A stretch of DNA of 64,000 nt from Acanthosepion pharaonis. Taxonomy: Eukaryota; Mollusca; Cephalopoda; Sepiida; Sepiidae. Location of the stretch: positions 1,356,001 through 1,420,000 of the forward strand of contig CAHIKZ030005207.1 of assembly GCA_903632075.3 (NCBI GenBank), in the 5' to 3' direction. Shown here piece after piece: positions 23,506 through 34,081 of the stretch; the stretch's first letter is position 1; each line of letters starts with the position of its first letter. The position numbers were made by a program, and so were the translations under genes. The notes beneath the pieces were generated by a model that searched no databases, was not told the DNA's origin, and was given only the letters and a program-made list of their open reading frames with translations.

Positions 23506-24882
23506 CAATCTGAAAGCGTTCCTATAAAGATTAACAAAAATCAGAAAGAAGGTAGATTCAAGGAAAAAGCTTTGATCTCATTGGCTTTAAAAAAAACTTA
23601 CTATGACTTTCATGAAACTACCTGAGAGAAAAGACTTGTTAAGTGATTTATGCAGATTTGATATAAATGGAGTCAGTGTAGCAATAGTCTAAACAATCTT
23701 TCGATGAATATGATAATATTTTCATTAGTTTTAAACTATACTTGTGCTTATTAACATATGTAAAAACTGTCATATTAACGAAAACTTATACACATATTAG
23801 ATGATATATAAATTTAAGACATAAAACTAGGTACATCCACATAAATCGCGATACGTAAGACTTAAATTAATTTTTAAAAAGAAAAAACTTTCATTTTAGC
23901 TTTAGTTGAAAGCTAAAGGATTAAATTTTATTTCCAGTAAGCAAAATACTCTGTATTTCAAATAGAAATTATATTGACTGGAATCTATTTTTTTTTTATT
24001 TTTATTTTTATTTTTTCAGTAACATCGTCAATCAATCATTTTTTTTTTTTTGGATATTTGTAAACACAAGTTAGTTCTCGGTTTTAAAAATCTTGCAAAA
24101 ATGAAATATACTTTTCTGAAACTTTGATGAATATTAGCTGACCTAAAGTTTAATAAGTCTGATTTGAAACCGATTATTTACTTTAAGTTTAAAATATCGT
24201 AGAAATTAAATTTTTAAGCAAACAGTATTTGCGTTTTTAAACCGTATTTACATATTTGAGGAGGTGATGACATTTAATGTTCTTCTATCTGTAAAACATG
24301 ATTTAAGAAAAGTGCCATTTTTAATAATTTTTAAATACTGAGTAATCTTAAAATTTAGGAAAATATTCTCGGTAATCTAATGTTTTATTGTGTTTTAGAA
24401 ATTTTGACTTTAATTTTAATATAGTTACTGCTCTTATTTTCTGATAATATCGCGTGTGATCGATTGCATTGAGAAAAATCTGTACGTTTATAAACAAAAA
24501 AAATTCAAAGTTCTTTTAAAAATCTTGGTACGTGATGATTTGTATTAAGCTTTTTCATTTATGATAAGAAAAATATAATTTACAATTGATAATAACATGA
24601 TCTAAAAGGCTGAAATTAATACAGAATTTTAAAAGATTTAAAACTTTATAAATTATTATAATTAAAATTTTAAAAAAGTGAAAACAATTCTTGTACAAAT
24701 TATTCATCAAATTTTTTTTTCTTAAGACAATAGTTTCTTTAATATATCTTATTAAAAAAAAAAACAATTTAAAGCTTGTCCAATTAAATAATTTCATTGT
24801 TTTTTTTTGTTTTTTCTTTCATTTTTTATTTTATTTAATTTTTTTTATTTACGATTCGGAGCAGATTTTTCGTAAATTAGTA

Positions 24883-24916
<34 letters not shown>

Positions 24917-25199
24917 GATTTACGTTATCCAAAGAGTTCTCTTTTAACTAATAAAATAATATTCGGATCAAAATATAATTTCTCGAAATTTCATAAAATT
25001 AAGTGTGGGGAATAATAGCTGTAAAAAAAAAACAAAAACAAATAGATAAATAAATAAAATTACCAAGATTTTCTAGAAAAAAATAAATAAAATAAATAAA
25101 TATTTCAAAAATAATTAATTTCATTTGTGAGTAAGTCCTAAAAATCTTATTAAAATTCTTATTAAAATTCGTCTATTATTTGATTTTTGCAAGAATTTC
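23060..25199. other. Very AT-rich tract, unassigned
   Basis: Holds a (TA)n microsatellite at 23469-23503 and long T and A runs. The part after 24440 may be eroded interior of the long-TIR element seen at 16935-18085. No gene. Confidence 0.4.
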
Positions 25200-25357
25200 C
25201 AAATTAATGTGTTTTTGTTTTTTTTACTAAAGATTTAGCGTTTTTTTTTTTTTTTTTTACAAAAGACGATACATTTCCCATCGTAATCTTTAACCAAAAT
25301 TTCGAACGTGCTAGATAGGATTAAAAAAATACTTTGGTCTTTTCTATTAATAATAAG

Positions 25358-25406
<49 letters not shown>
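25200..25406. mobile_element. Truncated arm of the 1.1-kb long-TIR element, ended by (TA)n
   Basis: Shares AAAATTTCG, ACGTGCTAG, ATACTTTGGTCTTT and TTAATAATAA with the arm and sub-arm of 16935-18085. It is cut short at 25361 by a (TA)n tract of about 46 bp. Confidence 0.5.
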
Positions 25407-25410
<4 letters not shown>

Positions 25411-25689
25411 ACAAAAAAATCTCACTGTATTTATGAATTCATACGGTTGAACAAAGGTGCATTGAATTTGAAACAGTGTCATATGCACACTTAGCATTTT
25501 AAAGTGTCTTTGCCCCATTGCATCATTGAAAACACTGCGTATGCACAGGAAAACCTGCACAGACGCTCGACTTGTCAGCTCTGTCTATGGAAGAAACAAA
25601 CCCTCACACATTGCATTTTATGAGACAACATTTACTGAAATTCTTCGTCTGTTTTCAGGCATCGCCTGATTACTTTGGATTTCCGCTTT

Positions 25690-25965
25690 GTTGAATAAAC
25701 TCTCTAACACGGAGTCTGTTTTCGACGACTCTTCCCCAGGGACTGTTATATTAATGAGAAAATAACAGACGATGTGCCTTTCCCCGCGCCGGAGACAGAA
25801 CGCAAGACGACAGACGAGATTTAATAGCTGAAGCCACGCTGGGCTATAAACACAAAATGATACGCGGTCAATTTGGAAGCGAAATCAGTTCTCTCTTCTT
25901 CGTTTTTGTAACGAGAGGACGAGAATTGTTTTACGTTGTTGCTTCTAATAAAGGTGACGGGAAAG
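25690..25965 (+). mobile_element. Second LTR-like block with primer-binding-like junction
   Basis: Has a TATA-like GGCTATAAACAC (about 25843-25854), an AATAAA at 25947 and directly after it GGTGACGGGAAAGAGGAAT. That resembles the 4270 junction (GGTGACGATTAGGAAT). The LTR start is not clear. No gag or pol follows. Confidence 0.35.
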
Positions 25966-26380
25966 AGGAATGAACGATGCGATCTGCTTCAATCCCATCA
26001 TGCACATCAGCAAGATTAGCTGCCCCAATTAACTACACAGAAACAGTGAAAACGGTACAAAGTCTTTGCACACGTGTTGTTGCACGCGGGAACGACTGCA
26101 AGACGTCGTCTGCATGTGTTCGTGCGCGTCGGGCGTTAGAAGGTTTCCTTTGTAACTTATATTTTATGGAACCCTTTGCTAATTCCTTGAATGTTACAGT
26201 TTTCATTTCTGTCAGACAAATTGTATTTGATCCGCGTTTAAAACCCAAGAAAAGTCAGTGTCTAGAATTTTTAATTTAATAAAGTCTTGCTGGGTTTCAT
26301 TTTTATACTTTGCCGAAGATAAAAAAAAAATGATCCAATATTCGGAGTTGTCTGTTTATCTGTTGTTAAATATTAGGTTG
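25966..26380. other. Unassigned tract with moderate-GC open frame
   Basis: A 100-codon frame (25977-26279) has no recognised domain. If 25690-25965 is an LTR this would be leader sequence. Confidence 0.25.
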
Positions 26381-26521
26381 TTCGGAAAATAATGTCCAAT
26401 TTTAGGACTTTGTGTTCTAATATAATAGTTGCACAAATATCTATCTATATTTCTCTGTAATTATTTATACTATTTACATTGTTCGGACTTTTATCCTCAT
26501 TTTCGTTACCATATTCACGAC

Positions 26522-26554
26522 GTTTCGGCAGTTTTACGCTCTGGCCTTCTTCAG
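26522..26554 (-). ncRNA. Hammerhead-like core motif (F1 left arm)
   Basis: CTGAAGA, extra A, GGC(C)...(T)GCC hairpin, GAAAC on the minus strand. Core bases intact. Confidence 0.4.
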
Positions 26555-26766
26555 GTGACATATGGCCCAGTGGATTAAAGCATTGGTTGAATCCAGTGAC
26601 TTGTCCCAAAGAGTCGTGATTTCAATACCAGGCTAAAAAAAAAATGGAGTGTTGAATTAAACGGACATAATTGATACTGAAAAATCTCGACGAGTCATAG
26701 CACGTGGAACTAGAACAATCTAACTATGTGGCCGAAATAAAAGGTTCAGTTCGAAATTCCAGTCAC

Positions 26767-26798
26767 CTGAAGATGACCAGAGCGTACAACGGCCAAAA
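26767..26798 (+). ncRNA. Degraded hammerhead-like motif (F1 right arm)
   Basis: CTGAAGA is kept and the hairpin ends GGCC, but GAAAC has become AAAAT. Confidence 0.25.
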
Positions 26799-27790
26799 TA
26801 TATTGTAAATATGGCAACGAAGATGAGGGCAATACTTTGAACAATGTAAATAATTGCACAAAAATATATTTAACGATTAGTCTCCTCTTCGTTAATTTTA
26901 TATCAAACTCTTTCAGAGTGTAACTTAAAATATTATATAAGCCTCATCTTGAACATCAAAGAAGTGGAGATGCGTTTTTTTCTCTTATTTATTTATTTAT
27001 TTTATTTATTTATTTTTTTTTTTTGCAAAAGTTTGTTTGGTCATAATGCTTTTGAACTGTTGCCAACATTAACAGAACATGGGGTGACGGATCCTCTAGT
27101 GATCTGACAGTACGATACCGGTTTTTGAAGTGGGGGTGCGAGTCTTCAGGTTCAAGGTGGGATAGGACGTCCATCTGTAATTGACAATCAATATCTTAAA
27201 ATACTATTCGAACAAAACCAACGTCAAAGTGTAAAAGAAATGTCTTGTATAATGGTTTTCAGTATTTCAACGATATCGGACCATCTCAAGAAAATTGCCA
27301 AGGTGAAGAAATTCGACATAAAGTTTCCAAATGAAAGTCAAAGAATTTGAAGTTTTGAAGTGTGTCCGTGCTGCATCTTCGATATTTGAATGATCCATTT
27401 CTTGATCGATCAGTGACAGGATAACAGAAATGGATATTTTATGAAAATCGTAAACAATCTGCTCAATGGCTCGTTCATGACGAAGCAGTGAAACACTTGG
27501 GAAAATTGAAATTGCACCAACATAATTCGTGATTCGTAATTGGCGTTAACCATTACAGCTTTCTGTTAGCTAACCAGTAAATTGCTGCCGAAGTTTACTG
27601 CCAGCATCTGGATGAAATGTACACTCAATTAAGCAAAATGCAGCCATCACTGGTCAATTGACGAGGTCCAATTCTGCTTCATAACAATGTTCAGCCACAT
27701 TTTGCCATGATAACATTGCAGAAGCTAAAAACAAGCGAAAGTTCTTTGCTAATGATTTATTTATTTTCTATAATTCGGGCCATTTTCCGA

Positions 27791-28230
27791 CTTTCCTTTA
27801 TATAAATGCGAAGAAATTTTATTTGCAAATGATTAAACCTACAGACCATAAAAGCAAAAACAAAAAAAAACTATTTGATGATGCCTTATGAAAACTGAAA
27901 GTGTTAAGACATTGGTAAATTTATATTTAAACATTACCGGAACCCAAGAACGTTGTCCTCCGGAATATTAAAAAAATTAGTTTTTTTTTTTGTTTGTTTG
28001 TTTGTTTTCTTTGTTTGTTTGTATGTTTGTTTGTATGTTTGTTTGTTTGTTTTTTTTTTTTTTTTGTTTGTTTTTGTTTGTTTTTGTTTGTTTATTTGTT
28101 TTTGTTTGTTTATTTGTTTTGTTTGTTTTTGTCAGTTTTTTTTGTTTGTTTTGTGTTTGTTTTTGTTTATTTGTTTTTGTCTGTTTTGTTTTTAGTAAAA
28201 GTTGCATATATATATATATATATATATAGC
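27791..28230. repeat. (GTTT)n microsatellite followed by (TA)n
   Basis: 27980-28190 is about 210 bp of GTTT/GTTTTT units with rare ATTT variants, ending in (TA)n at 28204-28228. The upstream 150 bp is unassigned. Confidence 0.9.
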
Positions 28231-28569
28231 GCTATTGTAACGTTTTTGCCTATTTATAATGGACGTCTTTAGATTATAAAGAGAGATAAATCCGTGTGTC
28301 AGGAAATTTGGGGGGAATTAGCGCAAGAGGTTGTAAATATCCTTATCAGATTCTACGACTAAGAAGTCCCCCCCCCATCCTTGAGAAGAAAAACTATTTT
28401 CAACAACTAGTGAAAAAATATGCCAACACACACACGTATATATATAATTCTGGAGTCATTAGAAAATGAGTGTGAGTCAGGGATATTTAGATGTTAGTCT
28501 TGTATCCTAACGTCAGGGCATAAGACAAACTCGATGGGTAATGTTTATAAAGTGAGCTTTATATGGTAC

Positions 28570-29330
28570 TAGCAGCATGGCCCGGCGTTGCCCGTGCTTG
28601 ATCAAAAATAGTACGACTAATACAGCAATCGCTATCACTTGACTTAAAATATTTTTGCCCTTCCTTGCCTTTAGAGGAGTGCCCTTTGCCGTGCTGATGT
28701 TGTTACATGCCTTACTTCTTGCCTATATCACACTGCCAACTTTTTCTAAGCTCTATAGTAAACATTAAATCTCTTACGAAAAAAGAACTAAACAAAATAA
28801 ACACAATACGATCAGCTTTAAAAAAACGGAAAAAACATTTTTAAGGGTTGACCGATTGTCGATTTGCACTCTGTTTGGGGGGGGGTACTCAGAGTTGAAA
28901 CTTCACATGATGACTCCCAATGGCCTCTTCATAAATCCGCTCGGTTTTCGCTAAAAACCGACATGCTGTTCAGACGCAATCTGGGCGTATCGGTTTTGGG
29001 GTTTTATCGATTTTCCGCGCTGTTTAGGGGTCCGTGGTCATGAAACTTTTGGACAACACTTCTAATGGTAGACTCTAAGAGTGTGTCAAATTTGGTTTCC
29101 TTCTGTAAGCAGAATTTTTTCGATTATCGATTTTTTCGATTTTTTTTCGGAACCTGATTCCGAACTCAAAAATCGGGCTCCGTCATGTCCTCACGGCAGC
29201 CATTTGCAAACTTGTGTTGAAAACCGCATCGAAATCGGGTGAGAAATGCGGCCTGGGCGAGGCAATAACGCCCACGACTGACACACAGACAGACAACATG
29301 AGAAATATAGATAGTAGATAGATAGATTGT
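28570..29330 (-). mobile_element. Candidate Helentron-like non-autonomous element
   Basis: On the minus strand it starts with a short (CTAT)n tract and TTGTCTGTCTGTGTGTCAG, and ends GCACGGGCAACGCCGGGC..TGCTGCTAGTA. A GGGCAACGCCGGG...GCTAGT terminus is known to me from Helentron-type elements in invertebrates and fish, but this is recall, not a search. Two imperfect internal phrases, GATTTTTGAGTTCGG and GATTATCGATTTTTTC, repeat the poly-T style seen at 22620-22680. No helicase gene is present. Confidence 0.4.
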
Positions 29331-30087
29331 CGCTGTTGTGTTTGACAGGTTGTTATTTGAATTAACTGATCATCTCTTCGAGCTTCTTGAAACTTAAAAA
29401 TATGTTTGTCGTTTTTCTCTCTTTTCTCTCTCTAATTGGATGTTATTGTTTTTTGTTTTTTTCTATCCGATGCTTTCTTTAACTTGATTTGTATTTAATT
29501 GCTGGCGTCATGAAAACTTGATCTAAATATGTAGCGTTGAAAAGCGTTTCAGGCCCTACTTTTAAAAACTGAAATTCGACTTTAAACGGCAACATGTGTT
29601 CTATCTGAACTACTTTAAACACTTCGAAACGGCTGGCACGAAATGTTACTCTTTAGAAAACTTTTTTCCGTTTCTAGTGTCACGGAATTAGATAACGATT
29701 TGGAGATTAAAGCGTTTTTGACATGAAGGAATTAAATGATAGCATTATGTGTAACCTGTTTTTCCTTTCAGCTCAAACCTAACATTTTTACGAGGGAAGT
29801 AAGTGACAAATCACTGACAGTTACATATGGAAAATTTGAAATGCAATATCTCCGTTAACTCAATACTTATCCAAAAAAGAGCTCAAAAGACTGATTTCAC
29901 TACATTATTATTATTATTACTACTACTACTACATTTCTGTATTTCCTCATACAAGATCTTAATATCAGGTGGTTCATATAGAGATAGAGGACTAGAGCCA
30001 GCAAATTTAAGCACCATGTAATTTCCTCTGTAAGTGTTCATAACTTTCTGGATTGTTCTTGCGATTCCAAAGAAGTTTCCGTTTGTA
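29331..30087. other. Unassigned tract
   Basis: A short (TTA)n(CTA)n run lies at 29905-29930. No gene was recognised. Confidence 0.4.
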
Positions 30088-30189
30088 TTAGGTTGGTGCA
30101 AAAATAATGACGTAATGATGTCGTTTTTTGACGTTAAAAAATACGTCCAAAAACGACATTATTACGTCATTTTTTTTGCACCAACCTAA
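30088..30189. mobile_element. Mariner-derived MITE, copy 1
   Basis: A 102-bp near-perfect palindrome with ends TTAGGTTGGTGCAAAAA and its complement, flanked by TA on both sides. Inside, CGTAATGATGTCG pairs with CGACATTATTACG. The ends closely resemble the Hsmar1/MADE1 group of mariner ends. A second copy is at 52958-53055. Confidence 0.9.
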
Positions 30190-30560
30190 TAATAGTTCTA
30201 CTGGGCAAGCAATGTCAATTTTCTTTATCCAGGTCTCTATTCAGTCTGTTACTCTACCAAATGCACCAATGACCTTGTGAGTTAAAAATTCAGTGAGTTA
30301 CTGTTACATTCTCTTTTCGTAAGAAACGAAATGAGAGATCGTTAATATTGTAACCTAGGGAAGGTCACTGAATAGAATAATCACACGAAGGTTGGTAATG
30401 AACGATAGTACAAGAACAACACATGTAAGATTCGCCATCGGCGCGTATAAGTAGTAGTCAACTGCTAGAAGTGAGTCAAGTGAACCTCCAACTGTAGAAT
30501 ATCTACTAACTGCCCCACGTGGCCAGATGTGGCACAAGGCCGAATTTAATGTTGGGTATC
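30190..30560. other. Unassigned tract
   Basis: Includes a partial unit (30482-30515) of the tandem repeat that follows. No other feature was recognised. Confidence 0.4.
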
Positions 30561-30571
30561 CGAGCCTGTAG

Positions 30572-30940
30572 GCTCAGCTAAAAATTCCCCGTAGACCCCG
30601 TATAAAACAGTGTCGGTTAGCTGTTTTCCGAGACGAGACTCTGCCCTTCGACATAGCCTCATCTGGAGATCCTCTCTTCCCAGAGGCAGAGAGTTTGACC
30701 TACACAGCTGGAGATGAATCTCCAACTGTAGGATATCTACCAACCGCTCAGTCAAAATTTCCCCGTAGACCCTGGATAAAAGGGGATTGGGTAGCTGTTT
30801 CCCGAGACACGTCACTACCCTTCGCAATTGCCTCGTCTGAGGATCCTCTCTGTCTGGAGGCAGAGAGTTTAACCAGCACAGCTGGAGACGAATCTCCAAC
30901 TGCAGACCAACATACAGTATTTACTACTGTTTTTATGTGA
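30572..30940 (+). repeat. 174-bp tandem repeat with open frame
   Basis: Two units start at 30587 and 30761 with CCCCGTAGACCC. The phrase CTCCAACTG(T/C)AG recurs at 30720 and 30894, again exactly 174 bp apart. The spacing keeps one plus-strand frame open for about 122 codons, with a 58-residue repeat (IPRRPRIK...LPFDIASSGDPL...EAESLT and FPRRPWIK...LPFAIASSEDPL...EAESLT, each ending TAGDESPT). The minus strand is also open (30546-30899). It is richer in G+C than its flanks. I do not recognise the protein. It may be a repeat-bearing exon or part of an unknown element. Confidence 0.55.
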
Positions 30941-31074
30941 AGAGGGACATACCCATCATCGTCCGTGAGTATGCTACAACAGTTAATCAATCCAAAAGCC
31001 CAAAATACGTCAATTAAATGTGATCTACAGACTAATTTCTTACAAAGAATACATATTCTATTCATACAAACCTA

Positions 31075-31150
31075 TCCTAAAAATATTGTCGACATTAAAT
31101 AACCCATTGAGGTTATGACGTAAAGCAATATAAACCAAACCAAAAGCCAG
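31075..31150 (+). mobile_element. S2 SINE-like 3' end
   Basis: Contains ATTAAATAACCCATTGAGG and a CAAA-rich end, the shared tail of S1/S2 elements. The 5' part is absent. Confidence 0.5.
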
Positions 31151-32356
31151 TCGATGAAGATGATTCTGTGACTTTCGTGAAGTTGGGGGGGGGGAAGGGC
31201 ATTGTGCATTACGAGATCCTGCTGCAAAAGCAGACGTTGAATTCGGACAAGTACTGCACTTAATTGCAGCAATCGCCACTTTGCAGATCCAGTAGAAATT
31301 GGTACATCTTGGCAAGGGGTGTTCTTCCACTCACTCTATATTCACCTGTCTTTACCACTTATTTCAGTCTCTGAAAAATTCTCATAATGAGAAGAACTTT
31401 AGTTCTCTTGAAACTTAAAAAAAAAAAAAAAAAACTCGGACCAGTACATCACTCAGACATAAAGATCTGGGGGTGGAATCATGAAGCTCTCTCAAAGATG
31501 GTAAAAGCTAGTGGAACAAAAATGGCCCAAATGTGGTTGAATAAATCTCTGTGGAAATATCTATCCTCTTTTAAGTTCTCTTATATAAAGAACGTTACGA
31601 AATTTCATTCGGATCCAATATTCAGATAGATATTTTAAAAAGTTAACTTTTTTTTCTTTCTTTTTTCCACTTTCTATCAACAGAAATTTGTGTAATCAGG
31701 TATAATTGAATCTTAACAAGAAAATCAATAATTTTTTCCTTGACCGAACACCCCCCCACTAAAAAAATTATGATCAGGTTGAGTCCACTGTGTCTGGGGA
31801 AGACTTCCAAATTTTACGCGTTTAGCCGATATGACAGCAACCAGGTGCTTGCTTAAGCGTTTCGCGATGGGAAAATCAACCTTGAAATCCAATTAAAAAC
31901 CAATCTTTGAGTTTTCTCCACGGTAATTAGCCATTTTTAACAAGTGTCTGGGCAGGACAAGTTGAGGACGCAAAAATTGTCTTTGATAGCGCGAAACCTC
32001 AATTAACAATGTCGTCAATTAGAAACTTGACAACAGTTTCATTTACTCAACAGAAATCGCAAGACAAATGAACTGGCAAACGACACTCCACCAGAGGACG
32101 CTTAATAATATGCCTTTCTTAACACCGTGACCTGACAGAGAGAATTAGAAGGTGCGATAAACTAAGACAACCTGAAGAAGAAGCTCATATTTGATTAGAT
32201 TAAAAAGTTCTGTTTCATAGCAAATTATCGAACAACGCTAAGAGTAGTTTGAAGCGCTTTGTCTTAAAAATATCCGTTATTGTTTAGCAATCTGACAAAA
32301 AGAATAAAATTTATATCGCAAAATTCCTATATATTTACAAGGCGAAGACCTATCTC

Positions 32357-32359
<3 letters not shown>
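31151..32359. other. Unassigned tract
   Basis: Holds a poly(A) of 18 at about 31417 and a C-run near 31748. Open frames such as 31387-31629 have no recognised domain. Confidence 0.35.

Positions 32360-32396
<37 letters not shown>
32360..32396. repeat. (TA)n microsatellite
   Basis: Pure TA dinucleotides directly abut the left arm of the palindromic element that follows. Confidence 0.95.
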
Positions 32397-32403
<7 letters not shown>

Positions 32404-32732
32404 GACAAAGTCCGACAATTGTTTTTTAATAAATTTTTATGTTTATACGCTCTTTTTATAGATACATATATTTAAGTAAATGCTCTGTTTATAATATTAT
32501 AAACAGAGTATTAGCCTGAATGTCCGAGAAATTTTCATAGAAAATATGCATCCTCCGACAGGAATTGAACCTGTATCCTATACGGAACCGTCATATAGCT
32601 TGACGTGCCTTAACCGATTGGGCCATAAGGTCGATTTTACTGTTTACTTCAATATTTGTATCTATAAAAAGAACGTATAAACATAAAAAATGTCTTAAAA
32701 AATAATTGTCGGACTTTGTCCATTTCATAATG
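32397..32732. mobile_element. R3 palindromic element with tRNA-like core, copy A
   Basis: Outer arms of about 90 bp are inverted copies: GACAAAGTCCGACAATTG at 32404 and its complement near 32708-32725. Further inward, TTTTTATGTTTATACG and TATAGATACA.ATATTTAAGTAAA also mirror. Inside lie a perfect 26-bp palindrome (32483-32508) and a tRNA-like sequence on the minus strand (32551-32632). No ORF. The ends do not match a transposon family I know. Confidence 0.75.
32551..32632 (-). tRNA. tRNA-like sequence (Ser/Leu-like, probably pseudogene)
   Basis: On the minus strand there is an A-box TGGCCCAATCGGTTAAGGC and an anticodon arm with a perfect 5-bp stem CGTCA/TGACG and 7-nt loop AGCTATA (32589-32605). 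It also has an extended variable region, and a perfect T stem ACAGG/CCTGT around TTCAATT (32558-32574). The acceptor stem does not pair well and the base before the anticodon is not U. It could still be a working internal RNA polymerase III promoter. Confidence 0.5.
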
Positions 32733-32819
32733 TATGACGTCATTTGTTTACATTTGGATACGCATTGAGCAGATATGAATGAATGAGAGAAAATGATGGA
32801 GAATTGTGTTTAAAAACAG

Positions 32820-32932
32820 TAAAATCGACCTTGATAACCGAACGTTCCACTGTGGCCCAATCGGTTAAAGCACGTCAGGCTATAATATTTGTATCTATAA
32901 AAAGAACGTACAAACATAAAGAATGTCTCTCT
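32820..32932 (+). mobile_element. R3 fragment A'
   Basis: Contains GTAAAATCGACCTT, GGCCCAATCGGTTAAAGCACG and TATTTGTATCTATAAAAAG, i.e. the tRNA-like 5' half joined straight to an arm. The tRNA 3' half is deleted. Confidence 0.6.
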
Positions 32933-33110
32933 CTCTCTCTAATATATATATATAATATTGAGCTATTTTTTCCGGTGTACCTTTCTATCACACTCTCTTG
33001 AGATTTACTTACTTTATATTTTATCTAACTCTTCAAACCCTGATCTCCGGATGAGACCCTGGGTCCCTGTTTTCTATGGCAATATAGTACACCGGTCTCT
33101 GAAAGGTTTA

Positions 33111-33117
33111 TAATATA

Positions 33118-33175
<58 letters not shown>
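33111..33175. repeat. (TA)n microsatellite
   Basis: About 65 bp of TA dinucleotides with one TT slip near 33121. Confidence 0.95.
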
Positions 33176-33177
<2 letters not shown>

Positions 33178-33179
33178 GG

Positions 33180-33485
33180 CCACTCGTATTCGAGGATACC
33201 AGTCTACTAGGAAGCTAGCCAATCCCTATTGCAGACGCTCCCTCGGGCACATTTGTGTTTTATTCAACACCCACAGAGCCCACTTGTGGTTTATACAGCA
33301 ACTATGCTGAGCAGACCTTCGTTACAGTTTATGGGAGAGAGCGTGATGTACAATCTGAACAAGACCAGCACACACTTAAACTCTAGATCACGATGACTTG
33401 TGACTTCGTGCTAGCACAGCTATCGACGGTCCCGTTTACCGAATTTCACTCACAAGGCTTGGATCAACCCGTGGTATGGTTTTCA
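33180..33485 (-). repeat. Unclassified dispersed-repeat-like segment
   Basis: G+C-richer than its flanks. The minus strand contains CCTTGTGAGTGAAATTCGG and TAAACGGGACCGTCG, which resembles the end of a SINE class I recall from molluscs. It is not seen elsewhere in this window. Confidence 0.25.
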
Positions 33486-33486
33486 G

Positions 33487-33755
33487 GCAGAAAATATGTT
33501 AAATAATTGTCGGACTTGACCCGTTTCATAAGTTATTTTTTTCGTTAATATAAATGGTAAATGTAATTAATACATTTTAATTAAAAAAAACAGAAAATAT
33601 ATTAAATAAAGTTGCCGCGCGCTGGGATCGTCCACCTCCAGACCGATAACATCAGGAAGTCTCCTTCCTGACAAATCAACCGTGGTGAGATTTGAACCAG
33701 TGTTTTATGGTCAGAAAGCGAACGTTCTAACCACTCGGCCACGCGCCCATACTTC
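33487..33755. mobile_element. R3 element, copy B (different tRNA-like core)
   Basis: Left arm has AATAATTGTCGGACTTGACC and TTTCATAAG. A second partial arm AAATATATTAAATAA follows, then a different tRNA-like sequence on the minus strand (33676-33748). The right arm is missing where the S1 SINE begins. Confidence 0.6.
33676..33748 (-). tRNA. tRNA-like pseudogene
   Basis: The minus strand reads GCGTGGCCGAGTGGTTAGAA (A box) and GGTTCAAATCTC (B box). Acceptor and T stems do not close well, so it is a tRNA-derived module rather than a gene. Confidence 0.45.
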
Positions 33756-34035
33756 GGTGGATAGCGTCACGGACTGAGGAATCGGAGAGCCGAGTTCGAA
33801 TTCCAGTCGAATCCATTACGTTCACTTACGTGCTAATGCTCTTGGGAAAGATATGAATCCTCTTCTCCCACCCAACCCCCCGCTCCAGCTGTGGGTAAAT
33901 AGCACAATAGATCGGGTTCTATAGCCTTGGCTGGCACTGGCCTACCGCAGAAAGAAATGGCTACTACGGAAAAAATCTGCCTCGTCAGTCATGTATCGAA
34001 AGATGCATGATCGCCTAAGCGTGTAGCACGCATGG
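33750..34035 (+). mobile_element. SINE S1, nearly full
   Basis: Head GTGGATAGCGTCACGG... with GAGTTCGAATTCCAG as B box, then ATTACGTTCACTTACG, CCAGCTGTGGGTAAATAG and the end ATGTATCGAAAGATGCATGA. It starts directly next to the R3 tRNA-like module. Confidence 0.65.
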
Positions 34036-34039
34036 CACG

Positions 34040-34042
<3 letters not shown>

Positions 34043-34079
<37 letters not shown>
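34043..34079. repeat. (AC)n microsatellite
   Basis: About 18 AC units, shortly downstream of the SINE 3' end. Confidence 0.95.

Positions 34080-34081
<2 letters not shown>

Larger units (their letters stand above)
26441..26853 (+). mobile_element. Fold-back element F1 inserted in mariner
   Basis: Layout: inverted tail (26480-26556), tRNA-like head (TGGCCCAGTGGATTAAAGC at 26566), body, then forward tail (26765-26853). It is flanked by near-identical TTGCACAAA(A)AT at 26429-26440 and 26854-26865, read as a target-site duplication. This shows insertion into the mariner. Confidence 0.7.
26384..27790 (+). mobile_element. Mariner transposon remnant, interrupted
   Basis: The left end reads TTAGGTTGTTCGGAAAATAA. 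The transposase is split by a fold-back insertion (26441-26853). Readable parts are PSVIDNQYLK, ISTISDHLKKIAKVKK, LRYLNDPFLDRSVT, a stop, QKWIFYENRKQSAQW, LHQHN, YCQHLDEMYTQLSKMQPSLVN and GPILLHNNVQPHF. In related mariners the first catalytic Asp lies in DEKW (here a stop then QKW, at 27422-27430) and the second in HDNARPH (here HNNVQPH). Both are lost. Confidence 0.85.

Noticed and set aside
25977..26279. 100-codon ORF with moderate G+C
   Set aside because: No domain recognised, and it may be LTR leader sequence.
27953..28272. Phe/Val/Cys-rich and Lys/Gln/Thr-rich frames
   Set aside because: They are translations of the (GTTT)n microsatellite.
30546..30899. 117-codon minus-strand ORF as a gene
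   Set aside because: It is the antisense of the 174-bp repeat. The plus-strand frame keeps clearer repeat conservation, and neither is assigned a function.
32551..32632. A functional nuclear tRNA gene
   Set aside because: Anticodon and T arms are good, but the acceptor stem does not pair, U33 is absent and the sequence is embedded in palindromic arms; kept as tRNA-like.
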